From assembly GCF_029784165.1 (NCBI RefSeq), contig NC_073694.1, forward strand, positions 29,578,006-29,642,005: 64,000 nt of DNA, given 5' to 3'. Below are positions 11,801 through 22,793 of this stretch, piece after piece. This DNA is from Wyeomyia smithii. Lineage: Eukaryota; Arthropoda; Insecta; Diptera; Culicidae. A program made the translations under genes and the position numbers. Each line of letters opens with the position of its first letter. The first letter of the stretch is position 1. The notes beneath the pieces are model-generated. The model did not search any database, had not been told where the DNA came from, and saw only the letters and a program-made list of their open reading frames with translations.

Positions 11801-12049
11801 TTTATTTCTCAAAACCAATAGAAAGTAAAGTTCAAATACAAATTCTCTCCAAGAAATCGCAATTTTAATCCAAATTTCAATCCTAAACCCAATCCCTATC
11901 ACAAAAAACAGATGGAATTTTTCATTCAACATTCAAATATCACCTCAAAAGTAGGTTTAAGATCCTAACAATTTCAAAATAGCGAGCTCTCAGTAAATAT
12001 CGACAACTTTCACCTCTAAAGATTCCACCAACACTTTTTCCCCCCGTGT
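8871..12049. other. Intergenic DNA, no gene recognised
   Basis: No coding sequence is supported. The open frames at 10299-11099 and 11434-11737 overlap on several frames and show no known motif. A TATAAA at 10615-10620 is the only promoter-like site. Confidence 0.35.
10615..10620 (+). promoter_or_regulatory. Possible TATA box
   Basis: TATAAA in the context AAGGGTATAAAGGCG lies in a locally less AT-rich stretch. No transcript start or gene downstream can be confirmed, so it could be chance. Confidence 0.2.
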
Positions 12050-12963
12050 ACCACGGCGATCGACGAATCAAAATACCGCACCGGCCTACTGCCGTACCGC
12101 GCGCGCTCGCTTGTCATTGGCCATGCCTGGTCCGGTCTGGTCTGGCGCGGTGATTGGCTTCCCCAACAGCGCAGCAGACGCACCTTTTGTGTGCCGGGGA
12201 TGTGCGTCCGGTCCTCCTGGCCAGTAGTTCGCGCGTCAGTCGGTTTCGGTTGTTGTTGTTGCGCAGCGTCGTCCGTGAGTTTGCAATCCTATATAGCGCC
12301 TAAACGTCTCACTTCTACGACGCGCCCAGTATCGCCCGGTTCGCTTATCTAATTTCGGTGCGCTTTGAGCTCTCGACCTGCCCGTTTGCTTAGCCGATTA
12401 GCAAGATTTGTTTTCGCCATCCGAAATGAAAGGTTAGTGCCTCTGCTGTGTGTGCAAGTGTGTGGTGCGCGTTTCTGTCTGCAGAGGGACTCGAAAGATT
12501 ATACCTCTTTGGGCCCAATCTGGCGCACTTTACCGCGCGAAGGAAACGCTCATCATTTCTCATCTCTTCTGCGGTACCGTCTCGCGGCTGACCGCATTCG
12601 CGATCGTTTGTTCACTCGTACGCTTGCTCGCTCGCCGTCGTCGTCGTCTTTATCGTCGGTGTGGCTTGCGTAATAATTAAGTAAGCAGTGATTTCTGTGG
12701 CTGCGGCTGCGGCGACGCCGATCGTGGCACGGTTTTTCGCGACTTCGCTCCCAAACACACTTTCGGAGTGCGCTTTCGCGATCGGTTTGCTGCTGATGTG
12801 GGGTTTGATCGAGTGTGACAACAAAGCGTGCCTGTTTGTGTGAATGCCATTATACTGCTGTGTTGCCACTGGAGGTGGGTTAAAACTTTCGATTATCGAG
12901 CCTGACTGACGGAATACGGTGCAAACGGCGTGTGCTTGGGATAATAGCCAACAAGAAAACACG
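12050..12963 (+). promoter_or_regulatory. CpG-rich promoter and non-coding first exon candidate
   Basis: This is the most CpG-rich block of the window. It has CCAAT-type motifs (CATTGGCC near 12116, GATTGGC near 12152), an initiator-like TCAGT near 12237, then GTTGTTGTTGTTG. Two strong splice-donor-like sites follow: AAAG|GTTAGT near 12431, directly after an ATG at 12426, and ACG|GTAGGT at about 12963. No TATA box is seen. It looks like a TATA-less insect promoter with a 5' UTR exon on the plus strand. The gene it serves is unknown; the exon at 43.2 kb is a possible but distant partner. Open frames here are not convincing. Confidence 0.4.
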
Positions 12964-13500
12964 GTAGGTAGGAAAACTATCTTTCCTCAATTTATACAAA
13001 ATGTCGCGTTTAGTACAACTGACTGCACAAAATCGAAAATTCGCTGATTGAGACGGTTTGATTGGCAGTTTGTTTTAATTTTCAATTCCAAAACCATAGT
13101 TGGTTTGTTCCTTTATTCTTCCTATTTTTAGTTTTATTTTCATTTTCAATTCCATTTTATTTTTATTTTTATGCAACATTTCACTAACTTCAAAGTTTAA
13201 TTTTCGAAATGAAGTTCGGTGATTGATATGATGTTGGACATACAAATATCTTGAAGTAATTTCAAACTAGTGCCAGATATGGCCAAAAATACTTTACGTA
13301 CATTTTTACCGTAGCTTAATTTTATTACTATTTTTTAAAGCTCGTGCCGGGGTTGTGAGAAAGCAATTATTCATTTTTACACATATATAGGCTGTTTTTC
13401 AATTAGACTGGCATTCAAGAAAATTTGATTGGAGTGAACGAAAACTTTTTCACTCCTAACTCAAGTATACTAACTAATCTTGAAACCATATTCCAATCAA
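12964..13500. other. AT-rich DNA, no gene recognised
   Basis: It starts right after a donor-like site and could be intron. It is rich in TTTTATTTT runs, with nothing else supportable. Confidence 0.3.
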
Positions 13501-14720
13501 AGCAAAAATAAAAATCTAAAACCATTAAATCGAAACTCAATTCTAAGTCTCAAATATTATATTAAATCTCCATACAATTTGAAATTTGTAGACAATTTTG
13601 CATATTAAATTTATATATCAGGCCCGAATGTAAGGGGGGAGGGGCAATGGGGTCTAAATTTGAAGACAAGGTGAAGACCATTTTTTGGCTCGCTACCTTG
13701 TTTAAGCCTCGTGGGCGCTTTCATTGGTCTTTCTGGGATGGAAAGACATGGCAAGATATTTTTTTCGCAGAGCATGAAGACAGTTCTTACCTCTATGTTA
13801 TAAGGAGAGAGGGCCCCCATAAATTTCTGGGACCTCACCCCCCAACACCCAAATCCGACCCTGTGCCAATTCCAATCTCAACGCTGATTCTAATCTAGAC
13901 CTCAATTTCAATCCCAAATCCCATCACAATTCTAATCCCTATTTTGATTTCAATCCCCAACAAATTCTAATCTCAATCCGAATGCTAATCTTGATCTCAA
14001 TCCCAATCTTAATTCTCATTTCAAGTTAGATCTTAATTGCAGGCCTAGCTAAAATTCCAATATCAGTTTTAATCATAGTCAGGATTTCCATCTTAAACGA
14101 AATTTCAATCCCAATCATTATCCCATTCTCAATCTAAATCCCAATCCCATTCTTAATTCCCAATATCCGCCTAGTCTTGATTTTTGAATTTTAAATTCTA
14201 AGTCTCAAATATTATATTATATCTACATACAATTTGAAATTTATAATACTTGACCTCAATTCCAATCCCAATCTCAATCCCAACTTCGATTCTAATCTCT
14301 ATTTTGATTCCAATCCCCAACAAATTCCAATCACAATCCGAATTTTAATCTTTCCAATCTCAATTCTTATACTAAGTTAGATCTTAATTTCAGAACCAGT
14401 TATAATCCCTGTTTCAGTTCAGATCCTCATGAGTCATGATTTTAATTTTCAACGGACTTTTAATACCAATCCTAATCCTAATATTGATCTCAATCCAAAA
14501 CCCATTTCCAATCTTAGTTCCTAATGCGAGTCTTGAATTCAGTCCAATCTCAATCCAAATCTTTCACACGATCTCAATCACAATCTCAATTACATTAACA
14601 ATTCCTTTTTAATGACAATCTATACCCAAAACACAACTCTATAATATTTGCAATCCTAATCTAAATCTCAACCATAACCCCAATCCAAATCTAAACCCCA
14701 ATCCCACTTTCAACCATAAT
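13501..14720. repeat. Decayed (CAATCY)n array with an internal duplication
   Basis: Long runs of CAATCTCAATCCCAATCC-like sequence have a roughly 6-bp period and heavy decay. About 300 bp is present twice: 13537-13618 joined to 13864-14090 (interrupted by an insertion), and 14187-14450. Shared landmarks are ATTCTAAGTCTCAAATATTA, TATTTTGATT, CAATCCCCAACAAATTC and GTTAGATCTTAATT. Confidence 0.65.
13619..13863. mobile_element. hAT-like MITE
   Basis: It is 245 bp, bounded by CAGGCCCGAATGTAAGGGGG on the left and, read inward from the right, CAGGGTCGGATTTGGG. CAGG-type GC-rich ends of this form are typical of hAT non-autonomous elements. An 8-bp TSD is not visible. It interrupts the first copy of the duplicated CAATCY block and is absent from the second. 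No coding capacity. Confidence 0.5.
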
Positions 14721-14847
14721 CTCAAACTCAATTACAACAAATATCTTAAAATAACAATATAGTTCACTCTCGAATTTCCCATATATTCCCGTGAAGACAG
14801 ACAGGGAACACCCCCTCTTGTGATGAAAAAGGTAACTAAACTCATTG

Positions 14848-15573
14848 CACAGTGGTACAGTAAGGCAATTTAGGCGGACATAGGCTTTTCGTTGCGATTT
14901 TGGTTTGTGGTTTAAAGCCATTTAAAGTTTAAAGCCATTGTTTCTTATACATAGTCCTCTATTCATGTGCGAATGAAAATTAGGGTGGTCCTAAAATCAA
15001 CGAAATAAAACATTCTTTGGCAAACTTGTAGACCAACTAATTCTAAGTAACTTTGTAAAAAAACTTTTTTGTAGACATGAAATTTGGTTTCCAAAAACAG
15101 TCTTTTCGCTCTATTTTTTCAATTCAAATTTAAAAACAAAGTTTTCTTCGGTAACTTAAATCAAAAATACGCCAATTTTGACGAAAAAACATTGTCGATA
15201 TATTATACAGATGAAGAGTTCACTATTTCTATTTAAAAAATAGGCCCTTTTGATATATTGATGTCTCCGTTTAGGGCAAACATAAATAATATTTTTTGGG
15301 ATCATTTGATAGAACAAATATTGTGAAGAAATACCGAAAGTTGCTTAAAATTAGTTGATCTACAACTGTGCCGATGATTGTATACATTTATTTATGCAAA
15401 TAAAAAGTTAGTTTTTTCATTTAGTCGATTTCAGGACCACCCCAATTTTCGTTTGCACATAAAAAATAGACTAAATAAAAGAAACAAATTCTTAGAAAAA
15501 AATTTTACTCTTAAACCACAAAATCGCATCGAAAAACTCGTGTCCGCCTACATTGCCTTACTGTACCACTGTG
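14848..15573. mobile_element. CACAGTG-family TIR element, 726 bp
   Basis: Ends are CACAGTGGTACAGTAAGGCA and its reverse complement, flanked by a perfect 5-bp TSD CATTG (14843-14847 and 15574-15578). Inverted similarity extends more than 200 bp inward (blocks with GGCGGACA, GCGATTTTG, GGGTGGTCCT and AACTAATTNTAAG on each arm). It has no transposase frame, so it is non-autonomous. Internal sequence AATTCTAAGTAACTTT is also found in the element at 48205. Confidence 0.8.
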
Positions 15574-16739
15574 CATTGTTGTTGAATTTCTGTGAGCGTG
15601 TGACATTCTCACACACGAAACTGAATTTTAGATTTAGTTGACTCAATTTCATACTTTCACAGAAAAAAATATGTTGCAGATTTCGTGCGTATATTGTTTG
15701 TATGTAAAACTAACGCCATTCCGGGAGTTAAATATTGATAATATAATAGATGTAGCTTATCGAGGCACGAAGAAGAAATATACTCTTGTTGGTAACACTC
15801 GAACAGAAAGAAAAGACCGGTTTGTAAATGACAGATTTATTTAATCTGTATCTTGGAGCGGTTAAAAATGAACTAACTAGTCCTGGGTGAAAATTTCAGT
15901 TTTTATACCCTTCCAGGATGTTTATATGTTACCAAAGTAACGACGCTTATGTACTACAGTAGAAGCCGCCAGCCCGGTTGTTATCTATAAGATATCCTTG
16001 ACAACTCCGATCCTGGCTTTGGTAAAACAACGGGTTGCTGTTTTCACATATACAAATAATCAGGCCACGGCGTGTAAATGGTAAACTAATCCCAAGTTGC
16101 TATATACGTGGTTCCCTGTGTAACTTCACTAGCTCAGATCCATCACGGGAAGCAACTACGAAATGTGCGGCCGTCAAGCTCAAGCTCAATTATCAGGCCA
16201 CGAAGTGTACAATTAAATGAATATTTCAATTACCTCGTGAAAAAGATAAAAGGAGAAACCGCACAATGGTTGTCAATAGTCGTATAAGGTTGTTGTGCAA
16301 CTTTTAGCTTAGATAACACTTGAATGTTCTATCAATTTAACAATTTAAGTATGGATACATATCATGTTGTAATTGGTTTAAAAGCTTTATTATATTATAT
16401 ATAAAAGATATTCAACAAAACAAACATAATTAGTGATAACAACTGTTATGCAAAAACTATTATTTAATGTTTAGTTTTCTCCGTGTTGAAACTATTTTTT
16501 GTTTTTTTTATCCCTTCGAATTTTTTGCTCTCGAGTTCTAATCTTCGTATTCATCACTTGCAGCTTTGCTTTAACCAGCATATTTATGTATTTACTAGCT
16601 GACCCGGCAAACTTCGTTCCGCCTATGTTTGTGTTTAATTCAATAATTTTTAACATTCCAAATTAATTGATTTCTTGCGATTTGTTTATATCGTTTGAAA
16701 TTATTGGTTTTATCGGAATGACAACATCCTCGACTTTTG
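15574..16739. other. No gene recognised
   Basis: Intergenic. At 16600-16620 there is GCTGACCCGGCAAACTTCGT, a phrase I recall from repeats of many arthropod genomes. It directly precedes the satellite. Confidence 0.3.
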
Positions 16740-17610
16740 CCTTTAGTACATCACCTCTATTCCGAAAACACTCATATTGGGTGGTATTCAGTTATTTTCG
16801 TTGTTTTCCGGAAACTGAAAGTGGTCATCTTCGAATTCAATATGGTGTCCAGGGTCAATGCTTGGCTTCTATACATTATTTCGATTACGGAAATATTCAT
16901 ATGCAGTAGTATTCGGCTGTTTCCCAGAAGTTGCCATCTTACAATTCAAAATGGTGTCTGAGGTCAATTTTTAGCTCCATGCATCATTCTGGTTAAAGAA
17001 ACACTCATATTGGGTGGTATTTGGTCCCTTTAGGCTTTTTTTTTTGGAGACAATTTCTGGCCCCTGAGCGTCATTCTGGTTTAAGAAACACCAATAATAG
17101 GTGTTATTTAGTCATTTTCGGCTGTTCTACAGAAACCGGAAGTCCATCTTAGAATTCAAAATGTTGTCTGTGGTCGATTCTAGCTCCTGTGTATCATTCT
17201 GGTATCGAAACATCTCATATTGGATGGAAATCGGCCGGTTGAAGAAATACCCATATTGGGTGTTATTTGGTTATTTTCGGCAGTTTCCCATTCACCGGAA
17301 GTCGTCATTTTACAATTCATAATGTTATCTGAGGTCGATTTGTAGCTTCAGTGCATCATAACAATCCCGGAAATACCCATAATGAGTGTTATTTGGTCTT
17401 TGCCACTGTTGTTTAGGACCCGGAAGTCGCCATATTGGATTTCAAAATGGCATTTGGAGACAATTTCTGGCCTCTGAGCATCATTCTGGTTAAAGAAACA
17501 CCCATATTTGGTTGTTTTTGGGTCATTTTCGGCAGTTTTCCAGTCACCGGAAGTCGCCATTTTACAACTCAAAATATTGTCGGAGGTCGACAAACGTACA
17601 AACCGTGGAA
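16740..17610. repeat. Degenerate satellite, unit about 125 bp
   Basis: About eight diverged units share AAAGAAACACCCATATTGGG, TTATTTGGTCATTTTCGGC, GTCACCGGAAGTCGCCAT and CAATTCAAAATG. Unit starts lie near 16757, 16879, 16989, 17080, 17199, 17237, 17361 and 17487; some units are truncated. Short frames here are by-products of the repeat. Confidence 0.75.
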
Positions 17611-17879
17611 CACCACCCATGGATTGCCTTATGCATAGGCGAACTTTATTACTATAAAATATTCGGCCGAGTCCACTTCACAATAAAATGTGAATTTTTT
17701 TCAGTGTACCCATTAGGGTAATATTATTGTCAAAAGTTACTCTATTTCGCATGTCGTGTAGAACAAAATCAGAAGTGGCGCACCTAGCGGTCGAAAAGGT
17801 GACTAACGCTTCTGTCATTTTCAATTTGTCTTCATAATTTCACGTAAGTGAACTATATTGGTATTTAATATATTTGATT

Positions 17880-17985
17880 ACAATATGACTCCCAATGCCA
17901 ATCTCAATCGCAATCTCAATCCATGTTTCAATCCCAATTCCAGTCCCCCTAATCCTAATATGATATCTCAATCTCAATTCCGATC
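17880..17985. repeat. Decayed (CAATCY)n patch
   Basis: CAATCTCAATCGCAATCTC-style repeats form a small copy of the pattern at 13.5-14.7 kb. The Ile/Gly/Glu-rich frame on the minus strand is an artefact of it. Confidence 0.55.
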
Positions 17986-18216
17986 CAATTGATGACCTAA
18001 CACCAATAGAGATCAACTTTTTGTTCTCAAACATTTCTACCCAAACTGACCTAAACTATCGACTTGAGCACCAAGTCATAAGCGATTAAAACTAGAGTAT
18101 TGTATAAATTTAGAACGAAAAATCGAATCAAAGCCACAAAAATATTCTGAATCCCGGAAATCCGGATCTTCGAGACCATGCTCTAATGATACAAATTAGT
18201 ACAATTGTCAACACTG

Positions 18217-18921
18217 CACTGTGGTCCAGATTGTCTATTTAACGGTATTTATTTTTTTCTGCTGTTGTTAGGTTTGCAGTGTATTTAAAAGATATTTTAT
18301 GTTGGTAAAACCTTACTCATTATAATCTTATGTTTGGGCTAAGTGATTATTGACTGATCAAATACAAAAAAAGGAAAAAAATTGTAGCTTGCATGTGGCA
18401 TGAGAAATAGACATAGAGGAAATTCAACCGAAACTGGAAAGTTCAATGGATTTATTTGAAATAGAAAAATATTCACCCTTAAAATTTTAGATTTTTTTAT
18501 ACAGAAAAGTACAACCTTTCAAACGCAATCAATAGCTTTAGTTTATGTCTACTATTCAACTAGATAAAACTTTTGGAAAGGGCGCATTTTGAATGGGAAA
18601 AACTTGATATCTTTTCTTGTGAATGAGATTGGTGAAGAAATTGGTTTTTCAGCAACACCCTAACGTGCGATCTTAAATTCATCATCCCGCGAAAAGCATG
18701 CAAGATGAAAACTAGCTTTCTCCGACAAAGTTGTTTCAAATAAGTGGATCTACAACTTCTGAGAGATAAAAACAACTGTATTTTTTTCTGTCAAAAAAAA
18801 TAGTTTCGCTATTTTCGACACAAATGGGTGGTTTATTTCGTAAAAAGAAGCGCCTTCCTAACAACATCCGTTTTTGGACAAAAATTTGAATATCGCTGAA
18901 TCGGCGCTTTGGACCACTGTG
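18217..18921. mobile_element. CACAGTG-family TIR element, 705 bp
   Basis: Ends are CACTGTGGTCCA on the left and, read inward from the right, CACAGTGGTCCA. Flanking 5-bp sequences CACTG and CATTG match 4/5, a decayed TSD. Inverted similarity beyond the tips is weak but includes GTTGTTAGG on both sides. No transposase frame. Confidence 0.6.
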
Positions 18922-19597
18922 CATTGGCATCAAAACTAATAAAATCACCGCAGGAGTCGATTTTCTTTAATTTAAAATCTATCTGACGAGAGGGACAACT
19001 CTGAGAGTTTCTAAGATGGCTATTTTGGAGCAGATTCCCGATTTTGAACATGGTCCGGGAGATCCGGATTTGAGGGAATTATATGAAGCCAACCGCTCTT
19101 TAGGTTCCGTATATTAAAAATAGACAAAAATTTCAATCTTATACCAGATTAAGATCCAAAATCAGGCAAAAATTTAAAAAAATCGGAGCATTTCATTTTG
19201 CTGGGTACACGGGAGCCCTTACGGGTATTAAAATTACCGAATACATAACGGTAAAAATTACCGAATACATACGAATTAATTTTAGAACCGAATAAAGATT
19301 TTCCAATTTAAAATCCAATTTAGTACTATAACTTAAATTCAAATTACAAAAGCAAATCTTCAAAATCCGAATTATGTCAACTTCAATATTCTAAGCAGCT
19401 TTAGGAACCGCCTATGTATTGAGACGGAATACTCGAAATGCTTTGGGTGAAATTCAAAAATAAGTATATCTCTGTCAGAACTTCTTTTCAGATTGTAAAA
19501 CTAAGTTAGCAAACTTTTACAATAATCAATTAAAGTTATCAATCGAGAACCACTATTCCAATCACCCCGAACCTATTTAAGCAGTTTCTATCTGTTT
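18922..19597. other. No gene recognised
   Basis: AT-rich. Near 19225-19270 the phrase AAAATTACCGAATACAT is tandemly repeated. Nothing else is supportable. Confidence 0.3.
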
Positions 19598-20232
19598 TGC
19601 GCGTTGGTCCTCCACAAACATGGTCCAGGTTTCGTGGCCGTAGAGAACTACCGGTCTGATCAGTGTATTGTAGATGGTCAACTTCGTGCGGCGGCGGATT
19701 TCATTCGAACGAGCGTTTACCGGAGTTCAAAGTAGGCACTGTTTCCTACCATAAGGCGTCGATGAATTGCTCTGCTGTCATTGTATGCAGTCACCAATGA
19801 GCCCAGGTACACGAGCTCGTCTACCAGCTCTATTTGATCACCGCTAATATGAATTCGTGACAGGAGGTTAATATTGTCTTTTCCGGAACCGTTCCTTCTC
19901 ATGTACTTAGTCTTTGATGCATTTTTGGCCAGTCCAATTCGTCCTACTTTGGCCTTCAGTCTGATGTGCGTCTCCGTCATTCTCAAGAGTTCGTGGTACG
20001 ATGTCGATGTCATCGGCGAAGCCGAAGAGTTGAACGGACCTTCTGAATATCGTGCCATTCGTTACCTTGCCGTAACCCTCGTTGAGATTCGAAGAGATTC
20101 TAGAGTGTCCCCGAAACACGAACTACGCACATCACCGTCGATTCATCGTCGACTTGACTAACCGTTTCAGTTTATCCGGGAAACCGTAATCGCTCATAAT
20201 CTGCCATAGCCGATCTCGATCGATTGTGTCGT
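19598..20232 (-). pseudogene. LINE RT, 3' half of an interrupted copy
   Basis: Read on the minus strand it begins at DTIDRDRLWQIMSDYGFPDKL, continues in other frames to FGFADDIDIV (catalytic FADD, about 20005-20035), LKAKVGRIGL, SRIHISGDQIELVDELVYLG, and ends in RRTKLTIYNTLIRPVVLYGH followed by ETWTM. This is the RT palm and thumb of a mosquito-type endonuclease/RT LINE. Several frameshifts and a small deletion near 20110 have removed the block before FADD. The segment at 22039-22375 is its other half; the two were separated by the LINE at 20233-22025. Confidence 0.75.
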
Positions 20233-22025
20233 TTTGTTTTTTTCTGGTAAAATATTCCTCAGGATTTCCGTCACAACGTTACGCCAACTTCCTCGGTCCA
20301 TAGCGGCTTGTCTCCAGTTTCTTGAGAGTCCCACACTTTCAAGATCTTGCTCCACTGGGTCTAACCACCTAGCTCGTGGTTCACCTCTACCTCTTGTACC
20401 GGCCAAATTCGAGACGAACACTATTTTTGCGGGATTGTTGTCCGGCATTCTTACAACATGGTTCGCCGTAGAGTTGCGCCAGCTCGTGGTTCATCTTTCG
20501 CCTCCATACGCCATCCTCACATACTCCGCCAAAGATAGTCCTAAGCACACGTCGTTCGAAAACGGCCAGTGCTTGCAATTCCTCCTCGAGCATTGTCCAT
20601 GTCTCGTGCCCGTAGGGGACTATAGGTCTAACAAGCTTCCTGTACATGGTGCACTTGGTACGGGGGTGAAGTTTACCAGACCTCAGAGTCTTGTGGAGTC
20701 CGTAGTAGGCACGAATTCAAGCTACAATTCGTCTGCGGATTTCTCTGCTGCAATTGTTGTCTGATGTTACCAAAGATCCGAGGTATACAAATTCGTCAAC
20801 CACCTCGAACTCGTCTCCGTCAATTATTACGCTACTGCCTATGCACTCTATCGCACTCGGTTCCTCCTGCTAGCAGATACTTGGTTTTTGACGTTTACAC
20901 TTTAAATCCAACCTTTTCTGCTTCACGTTTCAGTTTGGTGTACTGTTCAGCAACCGCCTGGAACGTCCTTTCGACAAGATCCACGTCGTCAGCGAAGCAG
21001 ATGAACTGAACGGATTTATTAAAGATCGTGCCCGCCTGTTAAAGGCCGCACGTTTCATCACACCTTCAAGCGCAATGTTGAACAGGAGGCAGGAAAGATC
21101 GTCGCCTTGTCGCAGTGTTTCAAACGGGCTTTCACGCACCCGAAATCTTCACACAGCACTGTACACTATCCATCGTGGTCTTGTTAGTTTCGCAGGGAAA
21201 CCATATTCGTCCATGATTTTCCATAGCTCTACACGGTCGATAGTATCGTAGGCGGACTTGGTATTCGCGACACTTCTGGAGCCGTAGCGTGAAGATTTAG
21301 TCCGTTGTCGATCGCCCACCCACAAAATCGGCTTGATAACTTCCAACTAACCTCCCTGCTAGCGGCGAGAGACGGCGAAAGACGACCTGGGAGAGCACTT
21401 TGTAGGCTGCGTTGAGAATCGTGATCGCTCGATAGTTCTCACATTCCAACTTGTCGCCTTTCTGGTATATTGGGCATATTACTCCCTCCTTCCACTCCTC
21501 CAGTAACTGTTTTGTATCACAGATTCTGACTATCAGCTGGTGCAGACAGGAAGTCAACCAATCCGAGCACAGTTTATTGAGCTCCGCTGCGATGCCATCT
21601 TTTCCAGCTGATTTATTGTTCTTGAGCTGCTTGATGACATCCTCAACTTCACCTATCGTAGGGGTGGAGATGTCTCCCTCATTCGCTGTGCTGACGAAGA
21701 CGTTCCTCCTGCCGTCTTGGTCATATGCCTCTGCGCCATTCAGGTGTTCATTGTAGTGCAGCTTCCACCTGTCGATCACCTCACGTTCATCCGTCAAGAT
21801 TCCTCCATCCTTATCCCGACACAATTCGGCTAGCGGCATGAAGCAGGCGCGGGATGCGTTCAGTTTCTTGTAGAGCTTACGTGTTTCTTGAGAACCATAC
21901 AGCTGCTCCATTTCCTCACACTCCATCTTTTCCAGGCTGCGCTTTCTGTCCCGGAACAGATTGGTCTGCTGTCTTCGCTTTAGTTTATATCGCATAACGT
22001 TTTGACGGGTCCCTTGCTGCAGCAT
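20233..22025 (-). mobile_element. 5'-truncated LINE inserted in a related LINE
   Basis: On the minus strand it runs from a pre-RT region (KRRQQTNLFRDRKRSLEKME) through the RT (NNKSAGKDGIAAEL, GVICPIYQKGDKLECENYRA, GGRSTTD, SAYDTIDRVELWKIMDEYGF, LRQGDDLSCLLFNIALEG). The C-terminal block is LVRPIVPYGHETWTM with FERRVLRTIFGGV, then PDNNPAKIVF. The 3' end is A-rich (GAAAAAAACAAA) and abuts one copy of a 13-bp TSD, TCGATTGTGTCGT (20220-20232 and 22026-22038). Frameshifts break it, for example between 21300 and 21140. The first about 240 codons of the RT region are open (21297-22025). Confidence 0.85.
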
Positions 22026-22038
22026 TCGATTGTGTCGT

Positions 22039-22375
22039 ACGCCGATTCAAAGTCGATGAACAAACAGTGCGGGGTGCTCACGGTATTTCTGTAGAATCTG
22101 CCGTAACGCGAATACTTGGTCCATGGTGGCGCGGGCACCCATAAATCCCGCCTGGTATTGAACCTTGCAGACGGCGGTCACCAGTGTGATTGCACGGTAC
22201 TCGCAGCAATCCAACTTGTCGCCCTTTTTGTAGATGGAGCGCACTGTACCCTCCATCCACTTCTCCGGTACTACCCTCTTCTCCCAAATCTTGTCAAGTG
22301 ATCTTGAGGTGGCTTTGTAGATGACTTTATGAGGAAAAGAGGTTCTTCTGAACATGCTTGGTTTCACTCTTTTGC
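22039..22375 (-). pseudogene. LINE RT, 5' half of an interrupted copy
   Basis: It reads LDKIWEKRVVPEKWMEGTVR, then IYKKGDKLDCCEYRAITLVT and, after an in-frame deletion, QYQAGFMGARATMDQVFALR. It ends at ESAYDTI where the TSD of the inserted LINE begins. The matching continuation is the fragment at 19598-20232. Confidence 0.75.
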
Positions 22376-22793
22376 TTTTTGAATGCTCATTAGGCTGTAT
22401 TTTGTCAAGAAGGCAGTGTTGCGGCAGAATGCAGTTTGTCGCAGCTCCCCAGCCGGTGATCCAATTCGAGTATTATATACACGATCGCAAGCAATAGACA
22501 ATAAAGTGACTCCAGTTAGTTCGCTCGGAGCCAACGCCGCTGTCGGCTGGCCGTGCACTCAATACAAAAGCAGCTTTTGTTTTGTCCTGTTTCACCGTTC
22601 CGTCTTTGTGTCGTTTGCTGCTGTTTTACACAACGGGTCCTATCGTGCGCGATCAGGCAGAATTCGCAACGTGCTGTTCAAATTAACTGTTGCGTAGTTT
22701 AGTTAATGCGATGCAATGGTCAATTTCGAAAACAACACTTAGAATATTGTTTATGTCAACGGAAATCGACTCCCCGAATTTTATGTAATTTCA
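22376..22793. other. No gene recognised
   Basis: No feature seen. The short open frame at 22383-22697 has no recognisable motif. Confidence 0.3.

Noticed and set aside
12365..12962. Several 75-116 codon frames on both strands
   Set aside because: Same reason: GC-rich promoter-like DNA with mutually overlapping frames.
16600..16620. GCTGACCCGGCAAACTTCGT as a possible element end
   Set aside because: Familiar repeat phrase, but no inverted partner or TSD could be found, so no boundary can be claimed.
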